This document shows positions 9,054 to 16,483 of a DNA stretch of 64,000 bases, in pieces. The stretch's first letter is position 1. Each line of letters begins with the position of its first letter. The notes below the pieces were generated by a model. It saw only the letters and a program-made list of their open reading frames with translations, ran no database searches and was not told the DNA's origin. The stretch spans positions 1 through 64,000 of the forward strand of contig JAHDXR010000003.1 of the NCBI GenBank assembly GCA_023384105.1, in the 5' to 3' direction. This stretch comes from Hyphomonadaceae bacterium. GTDB lineage: Bacteria > Pseudomonadota > Alphaproteobacteria > Caulobacterales > Aquidulcibacteraceae. Both the position numbers and the translations under genes were made by a program.

Positions 9054-9853
9054 TGCTGTTCAAACCGGACATCCTCAAGGGCAAGACCGCGCTCGTCACC
9101 GGCGGCGCAACGGGCATTGGCCTGCAGCTCGCCCGCGGTCTCGCCAAATGCGGCGCAACGGTCGTGATCGCCTCGCGCAACGAAAAGAACCTAGCGCACG
9201 CGACAAAGGACATGCGCGCCGAAGGCGGCGATGCGCACTATCGGTTGCTGGACATCCGCCAGGACGAGATGGTCTACGCCGTCGTAAGCGAAGTGATCGA
9301 AAGCTTCGGCAAAATCGACATCCTCGTGAACAATGCAGGCGGCCAATTTCCGAAGAAAGCGGAGGAGATATCGCCCCGCGGCTGGCGTTCGGTAGTCGAT
9401 GTTTGCCTCAACGGCACCTTTTATGTGTGCAGCGCGGTGGGCCGCCGCATGATTGAGCGCGGCCAAGGCGGCAAAATCGTCAATATCAGCGCCAGCTGCA
9501 TCGACCGCGGATCGCCCGGCATCGCCCACTCCGGCGCTGCGCGCGCGGCCGTCTCTCACCTCACGCGCACGCTCGCCAGCGAATGGGCGCAGTTCAACAT
9601 CCAGGTGAACGCCATCGGACCGCAATATCTTTCTGAGGGCGCGCGCGACAATCTCGGCGAAGCTGTCGCCAACTTCATTCCCAGTGTGACGCCGGCGGGG
9701 CGCTGGGCGACGGACGATGAGATCCAGTCCTGGGGTGTGATCCTCGCCAGCCCGCTCTCGGACTACGTCACGGGCACGACGGTCTATCTCGACGGCGGCA
9801 ATTGGCTGGGCGAAGGCATCGTCTATCGCGGCAGCCCGGTTTGCCCCGAATGA
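9053..9853 (+). CDS. SDR-family enoyl-CoA reductase-like protein (PECR type, atypical active site)
   Basis: A 266-aa SDR with TGGATGIGLQLA and VNNAGGQF, but the usual Tyr-x3-Lys pair is missing. Its place is taken by AHSGAARAAV, as in peroxisomal trans-2-enoyl-CoA reductases and 2,4-dienoyl-CoA reductases. This points to NADPH reduction of an enoyl- or dienoyl-CoA rather than alcohol oxidation. The ATG overlaps the TGA of the flavoprotein gene (TGATG). It is the last gene of this forward operon and converges with the ligase gene that ends at 9855. Confidence 0.78.
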   Translation: MLFKPDILKGKTALVTGGATGIGLQLARGLAKCGATVVIASRNEKNLAHATKDMRAEGGDAHYRLLDIRQDEMVYAVVSEVIESFGKIDILVNNAGGQFPKKAEEISPRGWRSVVDVCLNGTFYVCSAVGRRMIERGQGGKIVNISASCIDRGSPGIAHSGAARAAVSHLTRTLASEWAQFNIQVNAIGPQYLSEGARDNLGEAVANFIPSVTPAGRWATDDEIQSWGVILASPLSDYVTGTTVYLDGGNWLGEGIVYRGSPVCPE

Positions 9854-9854
9854 A

Positions 9855-11486
9855 TCAGCGCTTCAGTATCTCGCGTAGTTTGAACTTCTGAATCTTCGTC
9901 GCCGACATCGGCCATTCGGTGACGAAGATCACTTCGCGCGGCACCTTGAAATTCGCGAGCTTGCCCCTGCAGAAACCGATCAGCTCCTCCGCGCTGGCGC
10001 TGTAGCCTTCGCGCAATTGCACAAACGCCACCGGCACCTCGCCATAGAATTCGTCTGCGCGCCCCACGACTTGCGCCAGCGCCACCGCCTCGTGACGGCC
10101 CAGGTAGGCCTCGATCTCGGCGGCGCCGACATTCTCGCCGCCCACTTTCAGCATGTCCTTGATGCGGCCGAGGAAATAGACCTGCCCGCGCTCGTCCATA
10201 CGCCCGCAGTCGCCGGTCTTCACCCAGCCGCCTGGCGCATGCGCGGCGCGCGTCGCGGCCTCATCCTTGTAGTAGCCGCGAAATGCGTTGGGCCCTCTGA
10301 ACTGAATCTCGCCCTCTTGCCCTAGCGCCAGCGGCGCATCATCTTCGGCGCGGGCGACGCGGATTTCGCACTCATCGAGCGCGCTGCCGTTGGAACGGAG
10401 CCGGACCTCTTCCGGCAAACCTGGGCGCGTCATGCTCACCATGCCCGCCCCTTCGGTCATGCCGAAATTATGATGCAGGGCTACATCCGGCGGCAGGTAC
10501 TCCTTCATCTGCATGTGTGTCTCGTAAGGCGCCACCATCCATGCTGAGCGCACCGAAGCGAAATCCTCCTTGCGGTATGCTGGATCGCGCAAGAGCGGCA
10601 TCAGCATCGTGAAGAAGCCGGGATAGAGATGCTCCGGCCTATATTCCCGAATGAGATCGAGCGCCGACACCACGTCATAGTGGCCGGCGCTGAGGAAACA
10701 CGCGCCGCGTGAAATGGCGGCGAGTGCAAGGCCGACGCCGCCAATATGGAAACATGGCAGCGGACACCAAATCTTGTGCCCAGCCTCAACACCAACTACT
10801 TTTGGATACTCGATGACCCAGCACTGATAGAGATTGCGATGGCTGATCTGGCACGCTTTCGGCATTGCCGTCGTGCCGGAGGTGAACAGCATCAGCGCAA
10901 CGTCATCCGCAGCGCCGGGGCCGCGCAGCAAATCGCCCGCAACGCCGATCCTAGTCCCTGCCTCCACAAGCTCCGCGGCTGACTGGAACGGCGCGCGTCG
11001 TGCAGCGCCGAAGAGAACGATGTTCTTGAGGCGCTGCGCCGTGGAGAGCGAGAGCGGCCCGCCTTCCTTTTGTCGCGCAAGATCGGGCGCGGCCTCGAAC
11101 AGCAAATCCCCGAAGTTCACGTGCCGATCGATCTTGTCCGTTGTGAACAGGATGTCGATGTCGGAAAAGCCCAGCACGTGCGCCAGTTCGGCGCTCTTGT
11201 AGCGCGCGTTGATCGTCACGACGACGGCGCCAATCAGCTGCGCCGCATAATAGGCGACGCAGAAGTCGATGCAGTTCGGCATCAACAAGCCGACATGGTC
11301 GCCCTTCTTCAAACCATAGGCGAGCATGCCCCTGGCGAGGGCTTCGGCGCGTTTGTGAAAATCGCGATAACTGATGCTCTCCCCGTCGATGACGGCGAAG
11401 GTGCGGTCGGCATGAAGCGCGGCATTCTCGTGCAACAGCGCGCCCTGTGTCGGCAGGTTTGGCTCGTTGCGCATGATCAGCGCCAT
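9855..11486 (-). CDS. AMP-dependent acyl-CoA synthetase (class I adenylate-forming)
   Basis: A 543-aa ANL ligase. It has a phosphate-binding loop of slightly unusual form (FTSGTTAMPKACQ, with Ala and Met where Gly is common), GMTEGAGM, VKTGDCGR, the hinge KVGGENVGAAEIE, and a C-terminal catalytic lysine in SATKIQK. The ATG at 11486 is chosen because upstream in-frame codons run into the preceding gene. It starts 4 bases after that gene's stop, with GGGG as a ribosome site. The two form a reverse operon behind operator site 4. It is probably the activating enzyme for the imported acid or a side-chain fragment. Confidence 0.85.
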   Translation of the reverse strand: MALIMRNEPNLPTQGALLHENAALHADRTFAVIDGESISYRDFHKRAEALARGMLAYGLKKGDHVGLLMPNCIDFCVAYYAAQLIGAVVVTINARYKSAELAHVLGFSDIDILFTTDKIDRHVNFGDLLFEAAPDLARQKEGGPLSLSTAQRLKNIVLFGAARRAPFQSAAELVEAGTRIGVAGDLLRGPGAADDVALMLFTSGTTAMPKACQISHRNLYQCWVIEYPKVVGVEAGHKIWCPLPCFHIGGVGLALAAISRGACFLSAGHYDVVSALDLIREYRPEHLYPGFFTMLMPLLRDPAYRKEDFASVRSAWMVAPYETHMQMKEYLPPDVALHHNFGMTEGAGMVSMTRPGLPEEVRLRSNGSALDECEIRVARAEDDAPLALGQEGEIQFRGPNAFRGYYKDEAATRAAHAPGGWVKTGDCGRMDERGQVYFLGRIKDMLKVGGENVGAAEIEAYLGRHEAVALAQVVGRADEFYGEVPVAFVQLREGYSASAEELIGFCRGKLANFKVPREVIFVTEWPMSATKIQKFKLREILKR

Positions 11487-11490
11487 AGGC

Positions 11491-12522
11491 TCAACCCCAA
11501 ACCACGCGCTGATCGACGATGCGCGCGCCCTCAAACGTCTTGCGCCATGATGGCGCGCGCCCGTAAAGGCCCTCGTATGCGTTAAAGTAAGCAATCACAT
11601 CAGGCCAGTTGAGCGGATAGAACTCGGTATAGTTCCAGCTACGCTTGATCTTTCGGTCGCGGTTGATCTGAGTGACGAAGCCGCACGTGTGCATCGGCCA
11701 ATCCTGCGAGCCTTTCTGTGTCAGCTCGACGTGAGTGTCCGTTCCCAGCGACAACAGCACTTTAGTCGGCGTTCCTCGTGAGGTTGTCTCCAGCTCGATC
11801 TTAGCGTCGCAGCGCGCGGCGCTTACGCCATCGACGATATGGTGAGCTGCTGCGAAATTGGTGCCGGGCCGCCCGCGCCAGGCGAGCCCGCCTTCGTAGC
11901 CGCCATCCTCATACTCCACCATCCAGTTGAGCCACACATTATGCAACTCGGTCATCATGCCCATCTCATTCCATAGCAATTCTGGCTGGCTATAGATGAA
12001 GTCGACCATGAAGAGGCCGGTGACGCGATCGCCGCCGATTGCGCCGGTCACACGCCCCATATGGCTGCGCAACATTTGCGGATGTGACGAGAGTTTCTGC
12101 TTCGGTATCCAGAACGTGCTGACTTTACCGACGTGCTCGATCGCGAGCTCCACATCCCCGGAGGCGTCGATCCACTTGTGGCCCCTGGGACTGAATTGCA
12201 GGCTGAAATGGGCGCCTTCGTAAGCCACGGTCTCTCCGTCATCGCGAACGATGAGCGGCTCCAGCACCGGCGCCTTGTCCGCTTTAAAGTAGAACGGGCC
12301 CTGCGCGTCGAGTTCGTCGGTGACCTCGTAGATGCCGAAATTGATGGCGACGCCTTTCTGCCGTCCGTTCACGCCGCGCATCAGCTGGTACATCCGGCCG
12401 GACTCGCCAGTGCAGACGATGAATGGGCAGATGAAGACCAAAGCCAAGCCCGGCATCGGCTGGTGGTTCATGCGCAAGCCCGCGACAGTGATATCTTCAA
12501 GATAGCTCTGATACCGCAGCAT
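11491..12522 (-). CDS. Conserved protein of unknown function, 343 aa
   Basis: I do not recognise this protein. It has no signal peptide and no clear membrane helix. The composition is rich in Trp, Tyr, Gly and alternating beta-type segments, which would suit a double lipocalin-like barrel of the AttH/CrtC kind, but that is only a guess. The start is set at ATG 12522 because the longer frame (12618) would begin inside the operator at 12603-12616. It is translationally close to the downstream acyl-CoA ligase gene (4 bases), so a role in the same pathway is likely, perhaps binding or transforming a hydrophobic CoA ester. Confidence 0.7.
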   Translation of the reverse strand: MLRYQSYLEDITVAGLRMNHQPMPGLALVFICPFIVCTGESGRMYQLMRGVNGRQKGVAINFGIYEVTDELDAQGPFYFKADKAPVLEPLIVRDDGETVAYEGAHFSLQFSPRGHKWIDASGDVELAIEHVGKVSTFWIPKQKLSSHPQMLRSHMGRVTGAIGGDRVTGLFMVDFIYSQPELLWNEMGMMTELHNVWLNWMVEYEDGGYEGGLAWRGRPGTNFAAAHHIVDGVSAARCDAKIELETTSRGTPTKVLLSLGTDTHVELTQKGSQDWPMHTCGFVTQINRDRKIKRSWNYTEFYPLNWPDVIAYFNAYEGLYGRAPSWRKTFEGARIVDQRVVWG

Positions 12523-12602
12523 AGGGTTCCCTATTCTGTCTGCGCGGGGCGCGGCCGTGCGCGCCCGGCCGCTGGACCATATCCTCACTTCTTCAATTTT
12601 CA

Positions 12603-12616
12603 ACCAATCGTTTGGC
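12603..12616. promoter_or_regulatory. TetR-type operator, site 4
   Basis: ACCAA-TCGT-TTGGC, differing from the reverse complement of site 1 at one base. It lies between the divergent gene for the 343-aa protein (81 bp away) and TetR B (103 bp away), so it could control both and allow autoregulation. Confidence 0.7.
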
Positions 12617-12718
12617 ATTTTTACATGATCGGCTTATACTTCGCCGCAAGGCCGCCGCTCGCTACCCTGGGGACTCGAGATTTCCAGGCGCCGCGGCGCC
12701 TTGCACAGGAGGCCTTGC

Positions 12719-13435
12719 GTGGCCGAACGAAAAGACAACGCAACCAAACTGCCTCGCCGCGCCCGTGCGGGAACGGCGCTGTCGCAGGAGCGCTGGGAAA
12801 AGATCCTGGAAGTGGCCACACGCCTCTTTCGACAGCGCGGCTTTGCCGGCGCCTCGATGCAGGACGTCAGCGATGAAGTCGGACTGCTGAAGGGCAGCCT
12901 CTATTACTACGTCAAGTCGAAGGAAGAATTGCTCTTCGAAGTACTGCGCGACCTCCACCAGGGAGGCGGCGACATCGTCGAAAGCGTCCAATACGAATCG
13001 GACGACCCCCTCGGGCAGCTCAAAGAGTATCTGCGTCGCCTGACAATTTACGCCGGCGAGCAGCGCGCTCGCCTCGCCATCTTCTTCCGCGACTTTGGCT
13101 GCCTGCCGATCGAGAACCAGAAACAGATTATCGCGGAGCGCGACATGTATGTCGTCTGCGCCGTGCGCTTGATAGAGGAAGCCAAAGCCAAAAAGCAGAT
13201 CGACTCTTCGATCAATTCCACCGTGGCCGCCCTCTCCGTTCTGGGCGCCACCTCGGTGACGCACGAATGGTATCGGCCGGACGGTCCCCTCAGCCTCGAG
13301 ACGATCGGCGAACAGGTCGCAGCCATCATCATCGACGGCCTCGGCGGCGCCAGCGTGACACGCCCGAGCCGGCGCGCCAGGGACACCTCCCAGCGCTCCA
13401 GAGCAAAAACCAGGAGCACCACAAGAAAGTCATGA
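12719..13435 (+). CDS. TetR-family transcriptional regulator B
   Basis: A 238-aa repressor paralogous to the gene at 4471. The helix-turn-helix covers about residues 27-70 (FRQRGFAGASMQDVSDEVG, then LLKGSLYYYVKSKEELLF). The C-terminal tail is long and basic (RRARDTSQRSRAKTRSTTRK), which is unusual. The GTG at 12719 is chosen for the perfect AGGAGG six bases upstream. The stop overlaps the next SDR start (ATGA). The divergent operator suggests autoregulation. Confidence 0.9.
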   Translation: MAERKDNATKLPRRARAGTALSQERWEKILEVATRLFRQRGFAGASMQDVSDEVGLLKGSLYYYVKSKEELLFEVLRDLHQGGGDIVESVQYESDDPLGQLKEYLRRLTIYAGEQRARLAIFFRDFGCLPIENQKQIIAERDMYVVCAVRLIEEAKAKKQIDSSINSTVAALSVLGATSVTHEWYRPDGPLSLETIGEQVAAIIIDGLGGASVTRPSRRARDTSQRSRAKTRSTTRKS

Positions 13436-14205
13436 CCGACGACATCTTTCGTCTCGATGGCCGGACTATACTCGTCACCGGCGGCGCCAATGGCCTCGGA
13501 CGCATGATCGCCGAAGCGCTCCTGGGCGCGGGAGCGCGCGTGCTGCTCACGTCGCGCAAGGATGCGGAAACGGCGGCGGCGGAACTCTCCGCGCTCGGGC
13601 CGTGCGAGGGCGTCAACGCCAATCTCGCAACCCCAGAAGCGGCTGTAGCGCTGGCTGAGGAGATTCGCGCGCGCACCGACAAGCTGCACGTCCTCATCAA
13701 TAATGCTGGCCGCACCTGGGGCGCGCCCTTCGATTCCTATCCCGACAAAGCCTGGGCGCCGGTGATGACGGTGAACGTCCATACGCCATTCATTCTCGCG
13801 CGGGAGCTAAAGCCGCTTCTGCAGGCTGCCGGCAAACCGGACGATCCGGCGCGCATTCTCAACATCGGCTCCATCGCCGGCAGGGGCGTTCACGGCCTCG
13901 ATGCTTACGCCTATTCCGCCAGCAAGGCGGCGTTGCATCATCTTACCCGTGAGATCGCAACCGAACTGGCGCCGCATAACATCGCCGCGAACGTCATTAT
14001 CCCCGGCTGGTTCCCGACCGACATGACCGCCTTCATCCGCAGCGACGACGACACCCACAGAAAGGCGATCGACAACATCCCGCTGAAGCGCTTCGGCACA
14101 GCGCGCGATATTGGCGGGACCGTCATATTCCTTTCTTCGCAAGCGTCCGCCTACATTACAGGCGCCGAGATTGCGCTTGATGGCGGCGTCAGCGGATGTC
14201 GCTAA
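13432..14205 (+). CDS. SDR-family oxidoreductase (RhlG/FabG-like)
   Basis: A 257-aa SDR with TGGANGLGRMIA, INNAG, and a complete active site (GSIAG, then AYSASK). The SRKDAE segment after beta-2 suggests NADP(H), since Arg-Lys commonly contacts the 2' phosphate. It is coupled to TetR B upstream (ATGA) and overlaps the downstream hydrolase gene by 10 bases, so the three form one transcript. It probably reduces or oxidises a beta-keto/hydroxyacyl intermediate. Confidence 0.84.
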   Translation: MTDDIFRLDGRTILVTGGANGLGRMIAEALLGAGARVLLTSRKDAETAAAELSALGPCEGVNANLATPEAAVALAEEIRARTDKLHVLINNAGRTWGAPFDSYPDKAWAPVMTVNVHTPFILARELKPLLQAAGKPDDPARILNIGSIAGRGVHGLDAYAYSASKAALHHLTREIATELAPHNIAANVIIPGWFPTDMTAFIRSDDDTHRKAIDNIPLKRFGTARDIGGTVIFLSSQASAYITGAEIALDGGVSGCR

Positions 14206-15044
14206 GCGACTCGAACACGGCCATGCGCCTTCCAGGCGCTGACGGCGTTACAATCGCCTCCGATGCGTTCGGCGACGACAGCGCTCCGCCTGTCGTCCTC
14301 ATGCATGGCGGAGGCCAAAGCCGCAGCGCCTGGCGCGGAGGCGCGCAAGCGCTCGCCAAAGCCGGTTATCGGGCCTATTCAATCGACCTGCGCGGCCACG
14401 GCCATAGCGACTGGGCGCGCGACGGCGACTATCGCTTTCTCTCCTATGCGCATGACTTGGCCGCCCTCATCCCTGCGATCGGCGGACGTGCGGCCCTGGT
14501 CGGTGCCTCGCTCGGCGGCCGCGTGGCGCTGCTCGCTGCTGCACGTTTTCCCCAACACGTCGCCGCCATCGCGCTTTGCGACGTCGCCGCCGAGGTCGAT
14601 GAAGGCGCCACCCAGGAAATGCGCGCATTTTTCCGCTCGACGAAGAACGGCTTTGGCTCCCTTGAAGAGGCCGCCGCGATCCTCAGCGCGCTGCGCGAAG
14701 GACGCCAGGGCGAGCCCGCCGAAAAGCTGCGTCCGCACCTCCGTGAAGAGGGCGGGCGGTTCTACTGGCGCTGGGACCCGCGCTTCGCCGACGAGCGCTA
14801 TATCGGCGACCCCGAAGAGATCGCATTGCTTCAGCGGAGCACTGCCGAGGTGCGCGCACCGATGATCATGATCCGCGCTGAACACAGCACCGTCGTGAGC
14901 CCCGAACACCTGCAGCGCTTCCATGTCCACGCGCCGCACGCCGAGTTGGCGATCGCGCCGGGCATCGGTCATATGTTGACGGGCGACGCCAACGACGCTT
15001 ACGCACCGATCATTATCGATTTCCTGAATCGCACTTATCGCTGA
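14196..15044 (+). CDS. Alpha/beta-fold hydrolase
   Basis: A 282-aa enzyme with the HGGGQSRSAW oxyanion region, nucleophile elbow GASLGG (Ser near residue 108), and a C-terminal histidine in GIGHML. There is no signal peptide, so it is cytoplasmic. It could hydrolyse an ester, lactone or C-C bond (meta-cleavage type); the sequence does not decide. It overlaps the SDR gene by 10 bp and ends three bases before the convergent acyl-CoA dehydrogenase gene. Confidence 0.83.
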   Translation: MSLSDSNTAMRLPGADGVTIASDAFGDDSAPPVVLMHGGGQSRSAWRGGAQALAKAGYRAYSIDLRGHGHSDWARDGDYRFLSYAHDLAALIPAIGGRAALVGASLGGRVALLAAARFPQHVAAIALCDVAAEVDEGATQEMRAFFRSTKNGFGSLEEAAAILSALREGRQGEPAEKLRPHLREEGGRFYWRWDPRFADERYIGDPEEIALLQRSTAEVRAPMIMIRAEHSTVVSPEHLQRFHVHAPHAELAIAPGIGHMLTGDANDAYAPIIIDFLNRTYR

Positions 15045-15047
15045 TCG

Positions 15048-16205
15048 TTACCGCGCCTTGCGTTCGTCAAGCCCGAGGCCGCGCCCGATGATCTCTTTCA
15101 TGATCTCGCTCGCGCCCGCGAAGATGCGCGAGATCCGTGCGTCCGTATACATGCGACAGACGCGATATTCATCCATGTAGCCCGCGCCGCCATGCAGCTG
15201 CACGGCCTCGTCAACCACGCGCCCTTCCAGTTCGGATGAAAGCAATTTTGCTTCGGCGGCGAGTTCGGCGGTGAGTTCACCCTTGTTATAGAGCAGCACG
15301 CATTGATCGACGAAACATTGAACGGCGTCGAGCTTCGCGCGCAGCCCGGCCAACACAAAGCGGCTGTTCTGGAATACCCCGATCGGCTTGCCGAACGCAC
15401 GGCGCTGCTTCACGAACTCCAGCGTCAAGTCAAACGCAGTCTGCGCCGCCGCCATGGCGCCGACCGCCGCGATCAGGCGTTCGCCAGCCAGGAATGTCGA
15501 GAGGTATGCAAAGCCCTTACTCGGGTCGCCAAGTACGTTCTCCTTGGGTACGCGCACGTTTTCAAGGAAGAGCTCCGAAGTATCCTGCGCCGCTAAGCCC
15601 ATCTTCTTCAGCCTCTGACCGCGCTGGAAACCTGCCATGCCGGCTTCCACGACGAAGAGGCCGATGCCGTATTTCGCGTTGGGATCGGAGCGCGCGGCCA
15701 CGATCACCAGATCGGCGATCTGGCCGTTTGAGATATAGGTCTTCGAGCCGTTGAGCAGCCAATGATCGCCGCGATCTTCGGCGCGCGTCTTCATGCCGGC
15801 GAGATCGCTGCCTGCAGCAGGCTCCGTCATCGCGATGGCGAGAATGGATTCACCTGTGACGCACTTAGGCAACCACCGCTGCTTCTGCTCTTCGGTGCCC
15901 AACTTGCCGATATAAGGCGCCACAAGGCCGGAGTGCAGATTGATATAAAAACCGATCTCGCCAGCGCGGATGTTCTCTTCGAAAACGATCTGCTCGTATC
16001 GGAAGTCACGAATGCTGAGCCCGCCATAGGCTTCTTCCGCCCAGGGCAGCAAATAGCCTTGCGCGCCCGCCTTCAGATAGGCTTCGCGATCTACATAGCC
16101 TTGCTCACGCCAGCGCGCGCCATGCGGCGCGATCTCGCGCTCGAAGAAGCGGCGCACTTGTTCACGGAATTGTTCATGCTCAGGTTCGAAGATCAGGCGG
16201 CGCAC
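15048..16205 (-). CDS. Acyl-CoA dehydrogenase
   Basis: A 385-aa flavoenzyme introducing the alpha-beta double bond of an acyl-CoA. It shows the N-terminal helix domain (EHEQFREQVRRFFEREI), the FAD/substrate segment AMTEPAAGSDLAGM, and a C-terminal QLHGGAGYMDEY plus GASEIMKEIIGRGL typical of long-chain-type members. The GTG at 16205 is preferred because GAGAGG lies 8 bases upstream and the sequence then starts like other family members. The longer frame from 16295 has no family resemblance. The upstream remnant ORF overlaps it by 13 bases. Confidence 0.88.
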   Translation of the reverse strand: MRRLIFEPEHEQFREQVRRFFEREIAPHGARWREQGYVDREAYLKAGAQGYLLPWAEEAYGGLSIRDFRYEQIVFEENIRAGEIGFYINLHSGLVAPYIGKLGTEEQKQRWLPKCVTGESILAIAMTEPAAGSDLAGMKTRAEDRGDHWLLNGSKTYISNGQIADLVIVAARSDPNAKYGIGLFVVEAGMAGFQRGQRLKKMGLAAQDTSELFLENVRVPKENVLGDPSKGFAYLSTFLAGERLIAAVGAMAAAQTAFDLTLEFVKQRRAFGKPIGVFQNSRFVLAGLRAKLDAVQCFVDQCVLLYNKGELTAELAAEAKLLSSELEGRVVDEAVQLHGGAGYMDEYRVCRMYTDARISRIFAGASEIMKEIIGRGLGLDERKAR

Positions 16206-16387
16206 GCGTGAAACCTCTCGCCACGCTCGGCCATGGCCCGTAGCCGTGTAGTGGGTGCAAAGCGCGCGCCATGCTTTTGCGCCAGCGCATCGCACTGCTG
16301 AACAAAGGGCGCAACGCCAATAGTGTCGATCAACGATAAAGTTCCGCCCGTCCAGCTCGGGAAGCCTTTGCAGGAACGATCCATCAA
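16193..16387 (-). pseudogene. Remnant of a FadJ/FadB-type 3-hydroxyacyl-CoA dehydrogenase (C-terminal end only)
   Basis: A 64-codon open frame whose residues 8-60 look like the last segment of the large multifunctional fatty-acid oxidation protein: GFPSWTGG, then IDTIGV, then GARFAP and AERGERF, the order seen at the end of FadJ. Nothing of the hydratase or NAD-binding domains is present. It begins 7 bp from operator site 5 and runs 13 bases into the acyl-CoA dehydrogenase gene. The simplest reading is a deletion that removed most of the gene and left promoter and tail. Translation as a 64-aa leader is possible. Confidence 0.6.
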
Positions 16388-16393
16388 AAACCT

Positions 16394-16407
16394 ATCAATC
16401 GTTTGGT
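16394..16407. promoter_or_regulatory. TetR-type operator, site 5
   Basis: ATCAA-TCGT-TTGGT, one mismatch from the ideal palindrome. It is in the divergent region between the acyl-CoA dehydrogenase side and the carboxylase operon. A second, weaker match (AACAA-ACGG-TAGAA) occurs at 16441-16454, 30 bp before the carboxylase start, so this region may bind two dimers. Confidence 0.65.
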
Positions 16408-16483
16408 TGTTTGTCTAGAGTGAGTCTTGCCCAGAAATCAAACAAACGGTAGAAAGTTTTTCGCCCATAGGATTTTGAACCGC

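Noticed and set aside
12522-12618. Upstream start of the 343-aa protein at 12618
   Set aside because: This start would place codons inside the operator palindrome; ATG 12522 is cleaner.
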